Below are positions 38,327-50,883 of a DNA stretch of 64,000 bases, one piece after another (within the stretch, counting starts at the first letter, position 1; each line of letters starts with the position of its first letter). The notes under the pieces were generated by a model, which worked only from the letters and a program-made list of their open reading frames with translations, was not told the DNA's origin and did no database searches. The position numbers and the translations under genes were made by a program. The stretch comes from Ooceraea biroi (Eukaryota; Arthropoda; Insecta; Hymenoptera; Formicidae): the NCBI RefSeq assembly GCF_003672135.1, contig NC_039509.1, positions 15,014,663 to 15,078,662 of the forward strand, written 5' to 3'.

Positions 38327-38857
38327 CACGTGAATTAAACGTGCACTCACGTAAACAGTCAGTAACCTAAAAATTTATATCGTTGAACAATCACGAGCAC
38401 TCAACTCATCATTCTCGACGGCGGTCTCCGTGTCTCTGCGCATCCTGGCGTTTTCGAGGTTAGATCAGGCAAAGCTAGGTTAACCGTCACGTAGGATTTT
38501 CACGTGGCTAACGCTTCGTTGAATATTCTTCAGTTTTATCTTTCCAATATTTATTTTTCCAATTTTCTCATTACAAATTTTTTATTATGAAAGATATATA
38601 CAAATAGCAATATATGAAAAATAATCACGTGTCTTTGATGAGTAAATCGCACATTTTCTTTCGCCACAACTTTTATCGTACTTACATAGTGGAAAAAAAT
38701 AAATGTACATGTTTATATTTTATTCTGCTGATTTGTTTAACCTTCGCTTTTAGGACTTCACGCCACTATAAAATATTAGACTAGATGTGTGCCTTTTCAC
38801 GTCCAAATATGCTATTGAACAAAAAATGAGAATCCAGAAAATATATTAGAATCAAGA

Positions 38858-40084
38858 CTACTTTCTTGACATGTTCGGCACAGTAAGATATTTTGAGTGA
38901 TTTAAGTTTTGTGCAGGTATGTCGTCTACTACTGATCTTCCCATGCGAGGGGTTTCTACCTGAAGCGCAGATGCTAAACTTTTGATTACAGGCGTAGCAA
39001 TACCCTTGACAGCTAAATTACTTTGATCCGCATTGGAAACCTTGGGTCTCTTTGACTTAGCTATGTACTTCGTTAAATACGGTGTGATCTCTATATCAGA
39101 CATCTCGTCATTAGTTAAGATACTGCTGCTTGCTTCATCTTTACTATTATTTCTAAAAAAAGGAAAACATGATTTTCATCATCTCTCGTTGCAGTACATA
39201 TTTCTATACAGAGTATGTAATTTATGCACTTGTGAATAAACGTCTAGAGTGTCTTTAAGAATCTAAAATGTATTTTCTTAGTTCTCCAGATGTGACAGTG
39301 CAGTACCGATTGTTTTCTTGCCCATTGTCAGTTTCTTCGTAACAATAACCATATTCTACCAGAACCATGTCTAGACTATCACATTGCTCCTTCAACTGTT
39401 CATATATCACTTTTGAATCGTCCAAAAATTCATCCGTTTTTTCCAAGGGTTCCAATTCAGATTGAAGTTTCTCCACTGCATCCTGCAATTAATCGTACCA
39501 TTCATACTGATTGGCTGTGATCTCTCTTTTTTACTACAAAATTTAATTCTACCATTAAATCATATATAGCAAAATATATATATTTATTCTGTCAATTGGA
39601 TTAAAATACAATTATGATAAATATAATATAGAGAGAGTAATATATTTAGAAAATTAATATATATTTGTATATTCATAATTTCATAATTTCTAATTCATAA
39701 TTACTTTCATGTCACATTTCCTTCCAATAAAGCTAGTATAATAAATAAAATAGATGTGACTATGACGTCTATTTTTAGTTTATGTCACATCATTATGTTT
39801 TTTAACGGCACTTTGCTACTTGGTTCAACTCTTATCACATGAAAGAAATGTTTCTCGCTCGCGATGTCAAACAGAGTGACACGGTTACTCACGTTGGTAC
39901 TCCGAACGGATTCCCACAATTCCTCCAGATAAGCGGTCGTCTCAGAGCCGCAATCCGCGTAGCCGCCGACCAAGAGGTACGATGTTTTCCAAGTTTCGCT
40001 GAGCCTGTCGATACCTTGGTCGACCTCGCGCACTTTAAGTCGCATTCTGCCGAAGTAACTCGACACGAACGAACTCTTATCCAT
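38858..40084 (-). CDS. SKA3: SKA3-like spindle and kinetochore-associated protein
   Basis: Three exons in minus order: 40084-39893, 39482-39307, 39152-38858. They total 663 bases, 220 residues. The start is the ATG of MDKSSFV. The N-terminal half is predicted helical, with a short coiled coil (LQSELEPLEK). It matches the SKA3 pattern: MD near the start, paired helices, then LVEYGY where human SKA3 has a helix ending EYFQKYGY. The last exon has SDIEITPYLTKYI, like the SKA3 block LSDFGLERYI, followed by basic and proline-rich sequence with TP sites. SKA3 is part of the complex that couples kinetochores to microtubules. The exon 2 donor is GTACTG, weak but phase-compatible; without splicing there the frame ends 14 codons later. 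The protein is shorter than human SKA3 (412 residues). The gene is convincing, the name moderately so. Confidence 0.6.
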
Positions 40085-40713
40085 GTTGTTTCTCACGAAT
40101 GCTAGTAGCACGCACCGTCACCGACGAAGAACCGCTTGACAGCACCGTCAAAAAACAACGGGCATCCAGTTCAAACTCGGCGCACTGTCGCCAACCTGAG
40201 GCACGAGGCACGAACGAGGCCACGAGCACGCCGCTCTCTCCGCACTTCGGGTGGCAGCGCGCGCGGTGATAATTTGAAAAATTCGCCGTGCACTAACGCC
40301 CTCCTGGCAAACGGTGCGACGAACAGCACAGCAAAACGCTTCCCAGCAAACACAGCCATATAACAATGATATTGCCATAATATAACAGAATGTAAACGCA
40401 ATATAACATGTTCGTTACATGTAACGTATATGTTAGTTGTAATTTCCCACTCAAACGAAATTGCAGTAATATAACAATAATATAACGTGTTACTAAAATG
40501 TTATTTAAATGTTATATAGATGGAATATATATTATTTATTCTTTCTTCCTCTCTCTACAACTACAGGTGCATGTTTAATTTATTTTCCTAAACGTTATGT
40601 ACAAGTTCGTACTTTCCTCTTATTTATTATGCGTTCAAAAATGTACCACTTCATCGTAGAAATGGACTTACGATACAAGTTGTGCCCTGCCGTGATCACC
40701 GTTCCTATATATA

Positions 40714-42011
40714 TTGGGTTGGCCAAAAAGTAATTGCGTTTTTTTCCAATAGATGGACATACATGTCTTGAAATGTAACTAACTTCATTCTAAACCGCAA
40801 ATTCATTATGTAGGTTAACAACTCACAGTTCAAGCTTGTTTTAGAAAAAGAAAGCACACGATTTCGTTAGCAATTGTTTGTTTGCCGTCGATTTCAAAAT
40901 GGAAAATCAAAAAGAACATTTTCGTCATATTTTGTTTTATTACTTCCGAAAAGGGAAAAACGCTGTGCAAGCTCATCAAAAGTTATGTCATGTATATGGC
41001 GAAGATGCTTTAAAACTGCGGCAGTGTCAAAATTGGTTTACTAAATTTCGATCTGCAGATTTTAATGTAAAAGATGCACCACGCTCAGGAGGGCCAATCG
41101 AAATTGATGATGACAAAATAAAGGCACTGATTGATTCGAATCGGCGTTTAACGACACGAGAGATTGCTGAGAATCTTAACATATCGAAATCGAGTGTTGA
41201 AAACCATTTAAAACGACTTGGATACATTAGTAAGCTCGATATTTGGGTAGCACATGAGCTGAAAGAAATTCATCTCACTAAGCGTATTGACACCTGCGAT
41301 TCTCTTTTGAAACGTGAGGAAAATGATCGATTTTTGAAACGTATGATAACAGGCGACGAAAAATGGATCGTCTACAACAACGTCAAACGAAAAAGATGGT
41401 GGAGCAAGCGTGATGAACCTGCTGAAAGCACTTGAAAAGCAGATATTCACCAAAGAAAGATTATGCTGTCAGTCTGGTGGGACTTTAAAGGTATTGTGTA
41501 TTTTGAGCTGCTTGCAAGGAATCAAACCATTAATTCAGACGTATACTGTCGTCAACTGGATAAATGAAATGATGCCATCAAACAGAAACGTCGAGAATTG
41601 GTGAATCGCAAAGGTGTTGTGTTTCACCATGATAACGCTAGACCACGTACAAGTTTGGTCACTCGTGAAAAATTGTTGCAGCTTCGATGGGATGTGTTAC
41701 CATGATGTTACCACATCCACCATATTCGCCAGACCTGGCACCATCGGATTACCATTTGTTTCGTTCTTTGCAAAACGCCTTGAATGGTAAAACCTTTACT
41801 GCTGATGAGGATATCAAATCGTTCTTGGAATTGTTTTTTGCTGAAAAAGAGAAGAACTTTTTTGAGCGCGGAATCATGAAGTTGCCTGAAAAATGGCAAA
41901 AGATAATCAAACAAAATGGACAATATATTGTTTAATAAAGTTTTTGTTTCCCATGAAAAATTCGCCTTTTATTTATATAAAAAAAACGCAATTACTTTTT
42001 GGCCAACCCAA
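40714..42011 (+). mobile_element. mariner transposon (mellifera type), copy 2
   Basis: 1298 bp with ends TTGGGTTGGCCAAAAAGTAA and its complement. TA duplicates lie at 40712-40713 and 42012-42013. It is nested in the foldback element. Apart from 12 extra bases it is almost identical to 23866-25151. Confidence 0.95.
40899..41935 (+). pseudogene. Broken mariner transposase (mellifera type, copy 2)
   Basis: From the ATG at 40899 the frame runs to the TGA at about 41433-41435. It then shifts more than once before the C-terminal block at 41687-41935. The stop and shifts are the same as in the copy at 24050. The TRDxK-type spacing region and the second catalytic Asp are readable in other frames. 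Confidence 0.9.
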
Positions 42012-42327
42012 TATATTTTGTATTATATTTTGCATGCGAGAAACGAAGCCATCTACCGGACAACTCGACATCTGAATGTTAAAAATGATATATAACATAG
42101 ACATAATATGCAAATATTACAGTTATATAATATCGCATATTTCAGTTATATTACTGTTATATTATTATAACCAATAATGTATAACAGAGCAATATAACAG
42201 TTTTATAACGCAGTTATATTGCAGTTACAAAGTAAATTATGCAACCTCAACATTAATAACATATAACAGTTGTTATATTACGTGTTACTTCTGTGTTATA
42301 TAATAGTTATATTTTGTGTTTGCTGGG

Positions 42328-42935
42328 TTCTTTCTGCAGGTGAGATAATTTTGATTATTTGTTTAGTTCGACAATTGTTCCTCTGTTAGATTAAGAGTTT
42401 TATCATTATAATATCAATTTGAGCTGATGAGGTTATTAATGAAACACGGGAGATAAAAGTTTTGAAATTTCTCATTGAAAAAGCCGATCACTAGAAAGCT
42501 AAACTTACTCTCAGCAAAAGTGAATGATACTTTTTAAAGACAAAGATTTTTTGAAATATTTCTTCATACGAATTTTGTTTGTGAGAATAGTTGTATACAA
42601 ATTATCGCGGAAAGACGAAATTACGAATAAATTACGTTGCGAAGCTCCTTTTGAGCATAACAGCATTAATTCGTAATACATTTTTGTTCTCAAAATGGCA
42701 GCGAAATCAGACAGAAGAATCGAAACCGGAAGAGCTGGTCGAGATATTCAGTTATCAGCGCGTCTTGAAAAATCGATCAACTCATCGTATTCATTACTTC
42801 TACATGCAATGAGGAGAACGCGCGCGGTGAATCAATTTTTCCAACAATTTTCTAATATTGGTGCCGCATAAGTATTGTATGAAAAACAAATAAGAATAAC
42901 TAATTTAAAATTGCAAAAAGTAAGATTCTCCAAGA
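42328..42935. other. AT-rich spacer between two foldback elements; nothing recognised
   Basis: Only short open frames are present (42591-42812 plus strand, 42511-42693 minus strand), without motifs. Confidence 0.6.
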
Positions 42936-43711
42936 CCCAGGCAGCACACATTGGTTTCAAAACCGTTTCATAAACGTTTTGCCGTAACGTTTCATAACCA
43001 TTTTATTGAAACGTTTATTTAGGAGAAAAATGTCCAACGAAAAAACGTTAGGAGAAACGTTTCTTTTTCGGCAAAAAAACGTTTCAGAAACCACCAGAAA
43101 AATATTTATCAATTCTATATATCAGTGCCTCAAAGATAGACAGAGTTAAGTCACATTTTTGTAAAAAAACTAGATTTTTATATTTTATGAATTACTCTCT
43201 AAATTTCGTGTAGTGGAATCTCACTCTTTTGAAATATCACTTCAAGTAATAGTGATCTCAAAAGTTTCAAAAGAAAAGAAGAAGAAAAGAGTATTGGATC
43301 GGTTTTCCGGATGGTTATTTATAAGGTGATAACACAAATGTTACTTGCGAGAACGTCACGTCTGGCCTGGCCATCTATCGGTCGCTTGGTGAATCAGAGG
43401 TGGGAATCACACACACTTGTGTTGATTTTTGTCTCTTGTTCCATAATCGAGTACATTGAAACGTATGATGTAAAAATAATGAATACTCGCAAAGTAAGTA
43501 GAAATTACTATTTTTTCTATATTAATTATATAATTTCAAATCAATTGAATAAAACACATTTTTCGTTTCTGTGGAAAGGTGAAAAATACGTTTTTAAAAT
43601 TGAGGTCTAAAAACGGTTTCTATTTAAACCGTTTCTTAAATGGTACTTTATGTTTCTTAGACATTAGATACGTCTAAGAAACATATATTAGGCTAACATG
43701 TGCTGCCTGGG
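42936..43711. mobile_element. Foldback element with CCCAGGCAGCACA ends
   Basis: The ends CCCAGGCAGCACA and TGTGCTGCCTGGG are inverted copies. Inside, the left arm is full of AACGTTTC and GAAACGTT words, and the right arm carries AACGGTTTC and AACCGTTTC words. The build is like the element at 40342-42327: the end sequence is related (CCCAG, then CA and CACA) and the arms are short repeated words. No protein is encoded. Confidence 0.6.
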
Positions 43712-46700
43712 GAAGAACAAAAGATATATGATAATGGCGATACGAAAAATGGCGAGAAATGTATAGAATTTATTATTTAATAGAAATATTCTATTATATT
43801 GATTTTATTTCATCGCGTGAAAGAGAAATTCAGCTCCGCATTATTTCATGTTTCCTATAAAAGAGAAGGGAATAAGAAAAGAGGAAACGATAAGACCTCT
43901 CGAGAATTCGCAATCGAGGAAACTCAAGCGGTTTTTTGCGCGTCTGGAGTGAACTGTATGATAAGTACCGTGTTTTGCGTTAAGTGGCGATTAAGTGATA
44001 TCACCGTTCAGCAAGAAACTCATTGTCATCGCGCTGGCAATGGTGCCGTTAAAATTAATGGTAAGAAAGTGTTTAATATGTAAACTCATGTAATGCAACC
44101 TTGCAAATTGTCTGCTCGTTTGTTATTAGAGGTCTTCATCGCGCAGCATCTGCGACGGAAAAAAATTAGCACTTGACACGTACTCTGCTCACTTTTTATT
44201 ATAATCAATTATCTGTATAAAATTTATTATAATACATTCCAAATAAACTGGAAGAAAAATGTGCATATATTATATTACTCGACATATGAAATTTGAAGCC
44301 GGAGTTTATTAAAGGAAGTATCTACACTTCCGTTTTCCAAATTACAAGTCATTGCAAACAGACTACTTTTTCAGTGTTTTAAACTTTGAAAATAAAATTA
44401 AACAATTAAAATGAAATGAAACTAAAAATTAATAAAATTAAAATAAAACTTTTTATTGTTTATTTGAGATAGATTTTATATTTTAATAAAAGTATACCTT
44501 AAAAAGTTCAATTGATAAGCTATTATTATAACAGATGTCAATAATAGAATCATGACAAGAGTAATGACACTTGCACTTGACAAAAATTGATATCATGCTT
44601 CTTCTCGATTATTTTCTAGGATATTTTGCGCAGACAAGCACAGATAAAATCGATCATCAAATCTTTCATTTCAGCAGCACGCGAGTAATATCGTAGCGGA
44701 TAACATTTCACACATGACCGATAGTTCACGAAAAAAGAAGTCTGTTGTTTGGACGCACGATCGTAAGGATCGTAAGACATGGCGCATACTCGTGTTATGT
44801 CTGAACTTCTGATAAAAATGACGACTGTGATCGAGCGCGCAATTTATGACAGGCGAGTCCGATTGTTGCAACATTAGATTAGGCTGAAGGTTGCAAGCAC
44901 GCGGTGCACTTGCACTTGTGACCCTCTCTCGTGATGTTTAGTTCAATAATACCGTTAGCTCGTCATGAAGATTGCAGAATCCAAGATTAGTTCGATTCCG
45001 CAATTTGGTAAAAACATCCGTCGCGCGTGTATAAACTAGAAAACTTGATGGCATTAGTTCTGATAACACGCACGCCAGGCGCCTGAGCTTTTCAAACTAT
45101 CACTGCTGCACATGTGTATGTGTATCGATATCTTTATTTAAATTATTTCCCGAGATAATCTAATGTAGTTATTTAGTCGTACATATAAGTTAATGCAGAT
45201 GTAGCACATAGAGATAAGAAATAATTAATACTTTGAAGAAATTTTAGTTTTTTCATTATTTTCATGAAAACTCAAATTTACGTTATCTCATCGTTTGATA
45301 CAAAATAATTCATTATAATGATTATTTAATAAGTAATTATTATTTAGCATATATTTGGAGGACAACATTTCTCAGAAGTAAATCACTTGTGAATCCTTTG
45401 GCAATATATAAAAATAAAAAATATTATGATATAAATAAAGTTTAAAAATTTTCTGATATATTTAGTATTCACATGGCATGCTTAATGATGTACATAAATA
45501 TTCCAGATGTTTTACATTGATTCTATTAATTATTATTAGCTATTACTAGTTAATTTAAATTTGATTATCTTCTCATATTCTTCATTTAAATTTATAATAT
45601 ATCTTGATTGAAATTATCATTTTAATAGCGAACATAAATCATGTCGCTGTCGGCAATAGGATGTTTTTGTGCTATATTTTATATAACGTGATTTGTGCGT
45701 CTCCAATTATCGAGTACAAGTGTAGCAATATAGCTATTGTCACGTCTGCGTATTGAGTGCAAATTCTGTGCGTCAGAGATTTCAATAAAAACCACCTTTC
45801 TATATATAATTATTGTTTGAACAACAATTATTTCTAATGGCATTTTCATTATTGCGCTTGCAATTCTTTTTCTTGTTTTACGTGTACATGGTCGAGTAGC
45901 ACTGTTCTTGCACACAGTGATAGATTGATGTTATCTTACATACGTCAAAGGTGTGCCAGTTATATTTATCCTGCGCAACTATCTTGCTAAAAAACCAAGG
46001 ATCTAAAACAACATGAACATGAGTTTTGCATAAATTCTCCACGCATGCGTAATAGATCTACGCTTCTACAATTGCTGACGCACGTTCTTTTACGCATTCA
46101 CTCTACATCACTACGTCTAATTTAATACATATTCTGGATAAGTCAAGGATCTATCTGTAGTAAATTACGTACACACATTACAAGCGATTTTAAATTTTTA
46201 TCTAACAATTTTTTAGTAACACATACATCGGTTTTTTAATCTTTGACAAATGTTGCATTATTTTATGTTTCCTGTTATTTGAACCTGGTATTTCTGGTGT
46301 CTAATATGAAAACATGATGATCCATATCTCTTTCCGAGTTCTCAATTTCCATACTAATATTAATCATAACAATTAATATTCAGCTACAGATTCACCGCAC
46401 GTGTCATCGTCTATTTTCCACTAGTGTAGTGATACAAGATCGTTTCTCAAGAATCATTGTGCGCAGATATATTCGCATTAATGGAATTATTGATAATTCC
46501 ATTAATGAAGTGTACTTGATAATCGATAATGGATTATGGATTATGGAAACATAAAGAATATTGTTTGTATTTCTGTATGTGTGGAACAGCGAAAAAAATA
46601 ATTATTTAGAATAATTATTAAATATGCAAAATAACGAATACGCAGAGATACGAAATTTTGAAATCGCATTAGTTTTAGAAATATAAGGAAGTCTAAAAAA

Positions 46701-49687
46701 TTTTTTTAATGTCAAACTTTTTATTCAACTTATTTTACTTTTTATCCACTTTTTATTCGCTTTGTAAACACAGGGTGTATGCAAAAGCGTCGCGAAGTGC
46801 ATCAGTGTATCCTACGTATTTTCAATTTTTCATAAATTTCGCATGATAAAAATCAGCAGTCCGGTTGAAGGGTTTATTTTTTATTCGCTGTTAAATCCAT
46901 TCCGTATGTAGTCTCATATCCGTCGATTTGATATGATAAATACATTGTATTATTGGGCATATCCGGCAAATATTGCGTGATATCAAATGACGTTGTCAAG
47001 AGATAGTAAAATACTCTTGTTCAATAGAATGTGCTCGAATATCATTATACCTTTTACGTTACATAAACAGATATAATCAGTAATCGATATTGCGGGAATG
47101 CAGTCAGATAAATGAAGTAAAAAGTACATACGTCAATATCGAATGCAATAATTAAGTGACAAGCGAGAATGCAGACAGCATTTAATCAAACCAAGTGTAC
47201 AAAATTTCCATAATGTTCGATATATCTTCTCGAGTATGTCTGAGAGCAGCCTATGGTTTGATTTTTTACATGTATCTTCTTGAGTATATGTCTGAAAGCT
47301 GCCTGTTTCTTAATAATAATATCTAAATATAAAAATAACCGCCAATGTGTTGCAACATGCACGTAAATTTTCCCTTTCGAAGACGAGAACCATTTATCTT
47401 ATTCTGTTTTAAGTAGAAGATAGTAAGTGCTTTTCGCATAATAGACACTTATGTATAAAAAAAACCACTAGATTAATCCAGTCATTACCCCGTTTATTAA
47501 TTATTAATCTCGTCGTTAGTCAGATATGCGTTCGATATAAATTAAGCTATCATTTAAAACTGAGACATTGACTCCGCGATAGACTTGCTTCAAAACAATA
47601 TGAATAATGAACAATAAAAATATATGAAAGTTTTTAAAATTTTTAAAGTTTTTAAAATAAAGTAAGTTTTATATTTAATTTAAGTTTATATTTCATAATA
47701 TAATATAAGCAACGCTTATATGCATATGTACCAAAAATTAAGATATTAATGAATTTGTTTTCTTTTTAAAGAAAGAAGAAAGAATTATCTCGAAGTCCGC
47801 CTTATGGTTTAAAACTTTAAAGTCTTCGAACGAGAACGTGCTCGGGCTTGTTCTTGTCTATGCAACCTATTAAACCCCCAGTGAACGAGCTTACGAGGGT
47901 CAATAGGTATTTAATGCGTTGATTGACCTCTTAGCGATTCGCAAAGTTGCTTTTCATCCGCATTACTTCCACTTTTCTAAGAAAGCAAGGGTACCATAAA
48001 AAATCTAGTGTTATGGATTGCTATTATCTTTATATGTAATCATCTTAAAGACCTCTTTCTTTTATATAATTAAAGCGAAATTCCTAAAATATAAAATATT
48101 TATTAAGTTTTATTCTCTAAGAGTGATCTTTCTAAATTATATATATATATATATATAAAGGAAATAAATTAGGTACATTAAAGATCCATGGATTCTAGCT
48201 ACGCATGAAATAATTTTTATTTTAATTTATAACGTTTATATGTAACAATTATCGTCACATGTATTTATTCAAAAAAAAGTTTCACATAAGAGTAAACTTT
48301 GCTACAGACTGAAGCGTAATCATAGCTAATAATCAGCCGATAGTTAATTAACTGATAGATCTCGTGTGGATCGTGCAGTGTTTTTTACAAAAGTAAACAG
48401 ATTGCTTCCGATCAACAAACATTTGAATTGCATCTAGTTAGATGCATCATTAACAGCACGAGTTGTCAGTCACGCGACGTGACGTAGTATTACGCGATAA
48501 GCGTCCCCAGAATTGATACATTATTAATATACAGTTGTTGGGACGAATAGTGCTATTTACTACTTTGAAAGTGGCTGCGATTTTAAAGACAAGCAATACG
48601 TAATCTCCGTACGTTGGAATTGTCTTCTGCATATGAGCTTTTCCTGTGCAAGACAAAAACTGCGTCATATCAATAATAGATTAAACGAATCGAAATTAAA
48701 ATTAAACAACGCGCATAGTCCAGCGCTCTTTTATTCATGTTACGTCATCCGAAATTCCTCGATTTTATCGATGAAAACATTTTTATTACACTATGAATGA
48801 ATATACATGCTAAAGTCTTTTGCATTTGAGTGAAAAAGTGTAGAAAATTGTATGTACGCGCGTTCGCGGTATTTTCTTGTGATGTTGATTACGTATAGCA
48901 CGCGTTAACGGAGATCCTCTAAAATGATTATGTCGATCAAGTTACGACTTAATTATCATACGACACAATCTTTATTAATTCCCTCCATTGGTTACTCGAG
49001 AAGGAGAGTCGCTTAAGTGACGTGTGACTGCCTTCAATCTTCCAAATGCACACCCACGTATCTTCTTTCCGAAAATAAACTTCTACGTGTACGTGCGACA
49101 GGAATGGATTGTGAAAGAATGAAACATTACTTTTATCTTTTATGCCCTATCTATTCTCTAGTTTGACTTTTAAATTTTTTATGAAGCAAGAAGATTGATT
49201 AGATATCAGAATAAATAAAGACGTTTCAAAGAAACTACATCTATTCAGCACTTTTGTTTGATGTTATTGGATATCACTGAAATGCAAAAGTTCCAGTACT
49301 AGTTAATGTATTCACGTACTGAGAAATAAGGCAATGCATTTTTTTATACATATGTACTTCGAAATAGCGTTCCTATTTACGAACTTTTACGTACAATGGC
49401 TTTTTTCTAATAATCGTTTTTCTTAGTACTTACTGCTTTCGCACTATACGTATAAAAACAAAGTAAATAAAACTTAAGTCTAGACATCGTTAACATAATC
49501 AAATGACTCGGCTAAATAAGTAGCTCTTTTTATGTTACACGGACGTTTCTAAGACGTCATAATTAAAGATATGAAAATTATCCAAAAAGAATTCAGATAT
49601 AAAACATTCTCAATTAATGCTATCCTCTGATAATTCATGCTGAAATATACTAATAGCATATCATACCTATCTTACCGGTTTGTTATA
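43712..49687. other. AT-rich intergenic stretch, no supported gene
   Basis: About 6 kb with low GC. Frames are short (43799-44083 is the longest at 94 codons). There is an AT microsatellite near 48138-48158 and many AT-rich words. A short segment near 44010-44060 reads HCHRAGNGAVKINGK followed by a good GTAAGA donor, which could be a stray exon, but nothing joins to it. Confidence 0.55.
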
Positions 49688-50448
49688 CAGGGTGTCCCGG
49701 GTTTTAACCGACAAACTGCGGGAGCATATTCTACTAGTGGAAATAAGAAACAATTCTTATATCGAGTTTGCTTAGAAATGCTTTATTACAAAGTTATAAA
49801 CCAATATTGAAAAGAAATATGAGATAAGTAACAACGGATTTTTTCACAAAAATAAAAATTATCTACGCAATGATTTAGTGACGCATTTCAAAATGTTGTC
49901 CTTGCACATCGATACAAGCTAGACATCGACGTAGTACAGAATTTGTTACAGTACGACATTCCTGAAAATTTTGTTGCATCTCAGTAACTGAATTAGTAAT
50001 TCGTTGCTTTAAATCTATCTGGTACTCTCCTGTTAGGAAATCTACGTTGATACTCTCGTACGGCAGCTCGTGCATTTCCGTCACAGAATCCGTACACGAA
50101 ATGAATATCAGTGTATTCCTCATTTGAAAACACTTTTGGCATTCTGATAGTAATTGCTAGTTCACACGACGATTGAAATCTAACAGCTACTCTTGTGAAA
50201 GTAACAATCATACTGAATCGTTTCAACATAGTGAACATGAATACATGTGAATACACGTAACGTAAACATCTTCGACCTTCCAAATTCTACACTATGTTCC
50301 GTTATTACTTATCTCATATTTCTTTTCAATATTGGTTTATAACTTTGTAATAAAGCATTTCTAAGCAAACTCGATATAAGAATTTTTTCTTATTTCCACT
50401 AGAAGAATATGCTCCCGCAGTTTGTCGGTTAAAACCCGGGACACCCTG
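49688..50448 (-). mobile_element. TA-flanked DUF4817-type deletion element, copy 1
   Basis: The ends are CAGGGTGTCCCGGGTTTTAA with about 60 bp of near-perfect inverted repeat. TA lies at 49686-49687 and 50449-50450. On the minus strand, near 50142, is a frame starting MPKVFSNEEYTDIHFVYG and reaching FPNRRVP, the DUF4817 helix-turn-helix of many insect transposon proteins. At 50040-49875 a second frame holds only the C-terminal tail of such a protein (LKQRI, LRRCLACIDVQGQHFE). The catalytic middle is gone, so this is an internal-deletion derivative. It ends about 400 bp upstream of the TATA box of the tandem-repeat gene. Confidence 0.8.
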
Positions 50449-50853
50449 TATATATGATATAATGATATTCCACATCATAATGTTCTTTTAACGAAGAAGA
50501 CATTTAACGATATGACACGTGATAATAATGAACAATATCACTAATTGTTGTCAATATACTATGTATATTGTGATATAGACTACTCTAATTCTTTTTGCAT
50601 CTTTGATCTATCAAACGCATCAATTGCGTTCGTTCGATCAGTGAAGTCCGTCGTGAATGGGTTTGTTTGCAACGTGATGACGTGAACGGGACGGCACCAC
50701 CCTTCGTGCGTAAATTTCCGACTCATGCATGTCAGCAGATGCAACTGTATCAAGAGATCACACGAGTACCTGCACACGAACGGCTCGCACGCGCGACATG
50801 CGAGTCGACTTCGTTCAGACGAGCTCGGCCGAAGGTCATCGAGCGGTCCGGCC

Positions 50854-50860
50854 TATATAA
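50854..50860 (+). promoter_or_regulatory. TATA box of the tandem-repeat gene
   Basis: TATATAA sits in a GC-rich setting, about 30 bp upstream of 50884. A second possible start element, TTCAGT, lies at 50907-50912. If transcription starts near 50884, the first ATG (50884) may be lost or too close to the cap, making the ATG at 51144 the first usable one. Confidence 0.55.
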
Positions 50861-50883
50861 GCTGACCATCTTCGAGTGCACGC

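Larger units (their letters stand above)
40342..42327. mobile_element. Foldback element with CCCAGCAAACACA ends, hosting a mariner
   Basis: Both ends carry CCCAGCAAACACA in inverted orientation. The arms inside are built from many degenerate copies of an ATATAACAG-like word on the left and CTGTTATAT-like words on the right, so the single strand would fold back on itself. A mariner occupies 40714-42011. No clear target duplication is visible and no protein is encoded outside the mariner. The left end lies about 260 bp upstream of the SKA3-like start codon, so it may sit in that gene's promoter. Confidence 0.65.

Noticed and set aside
43799..44083. 94-codon frame with HCHRAGNGAVKINGK, faintly like ribosomal protein S16
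   Set aside because: The similarity covers about 15 residues and the expected flanking sequence is absent.
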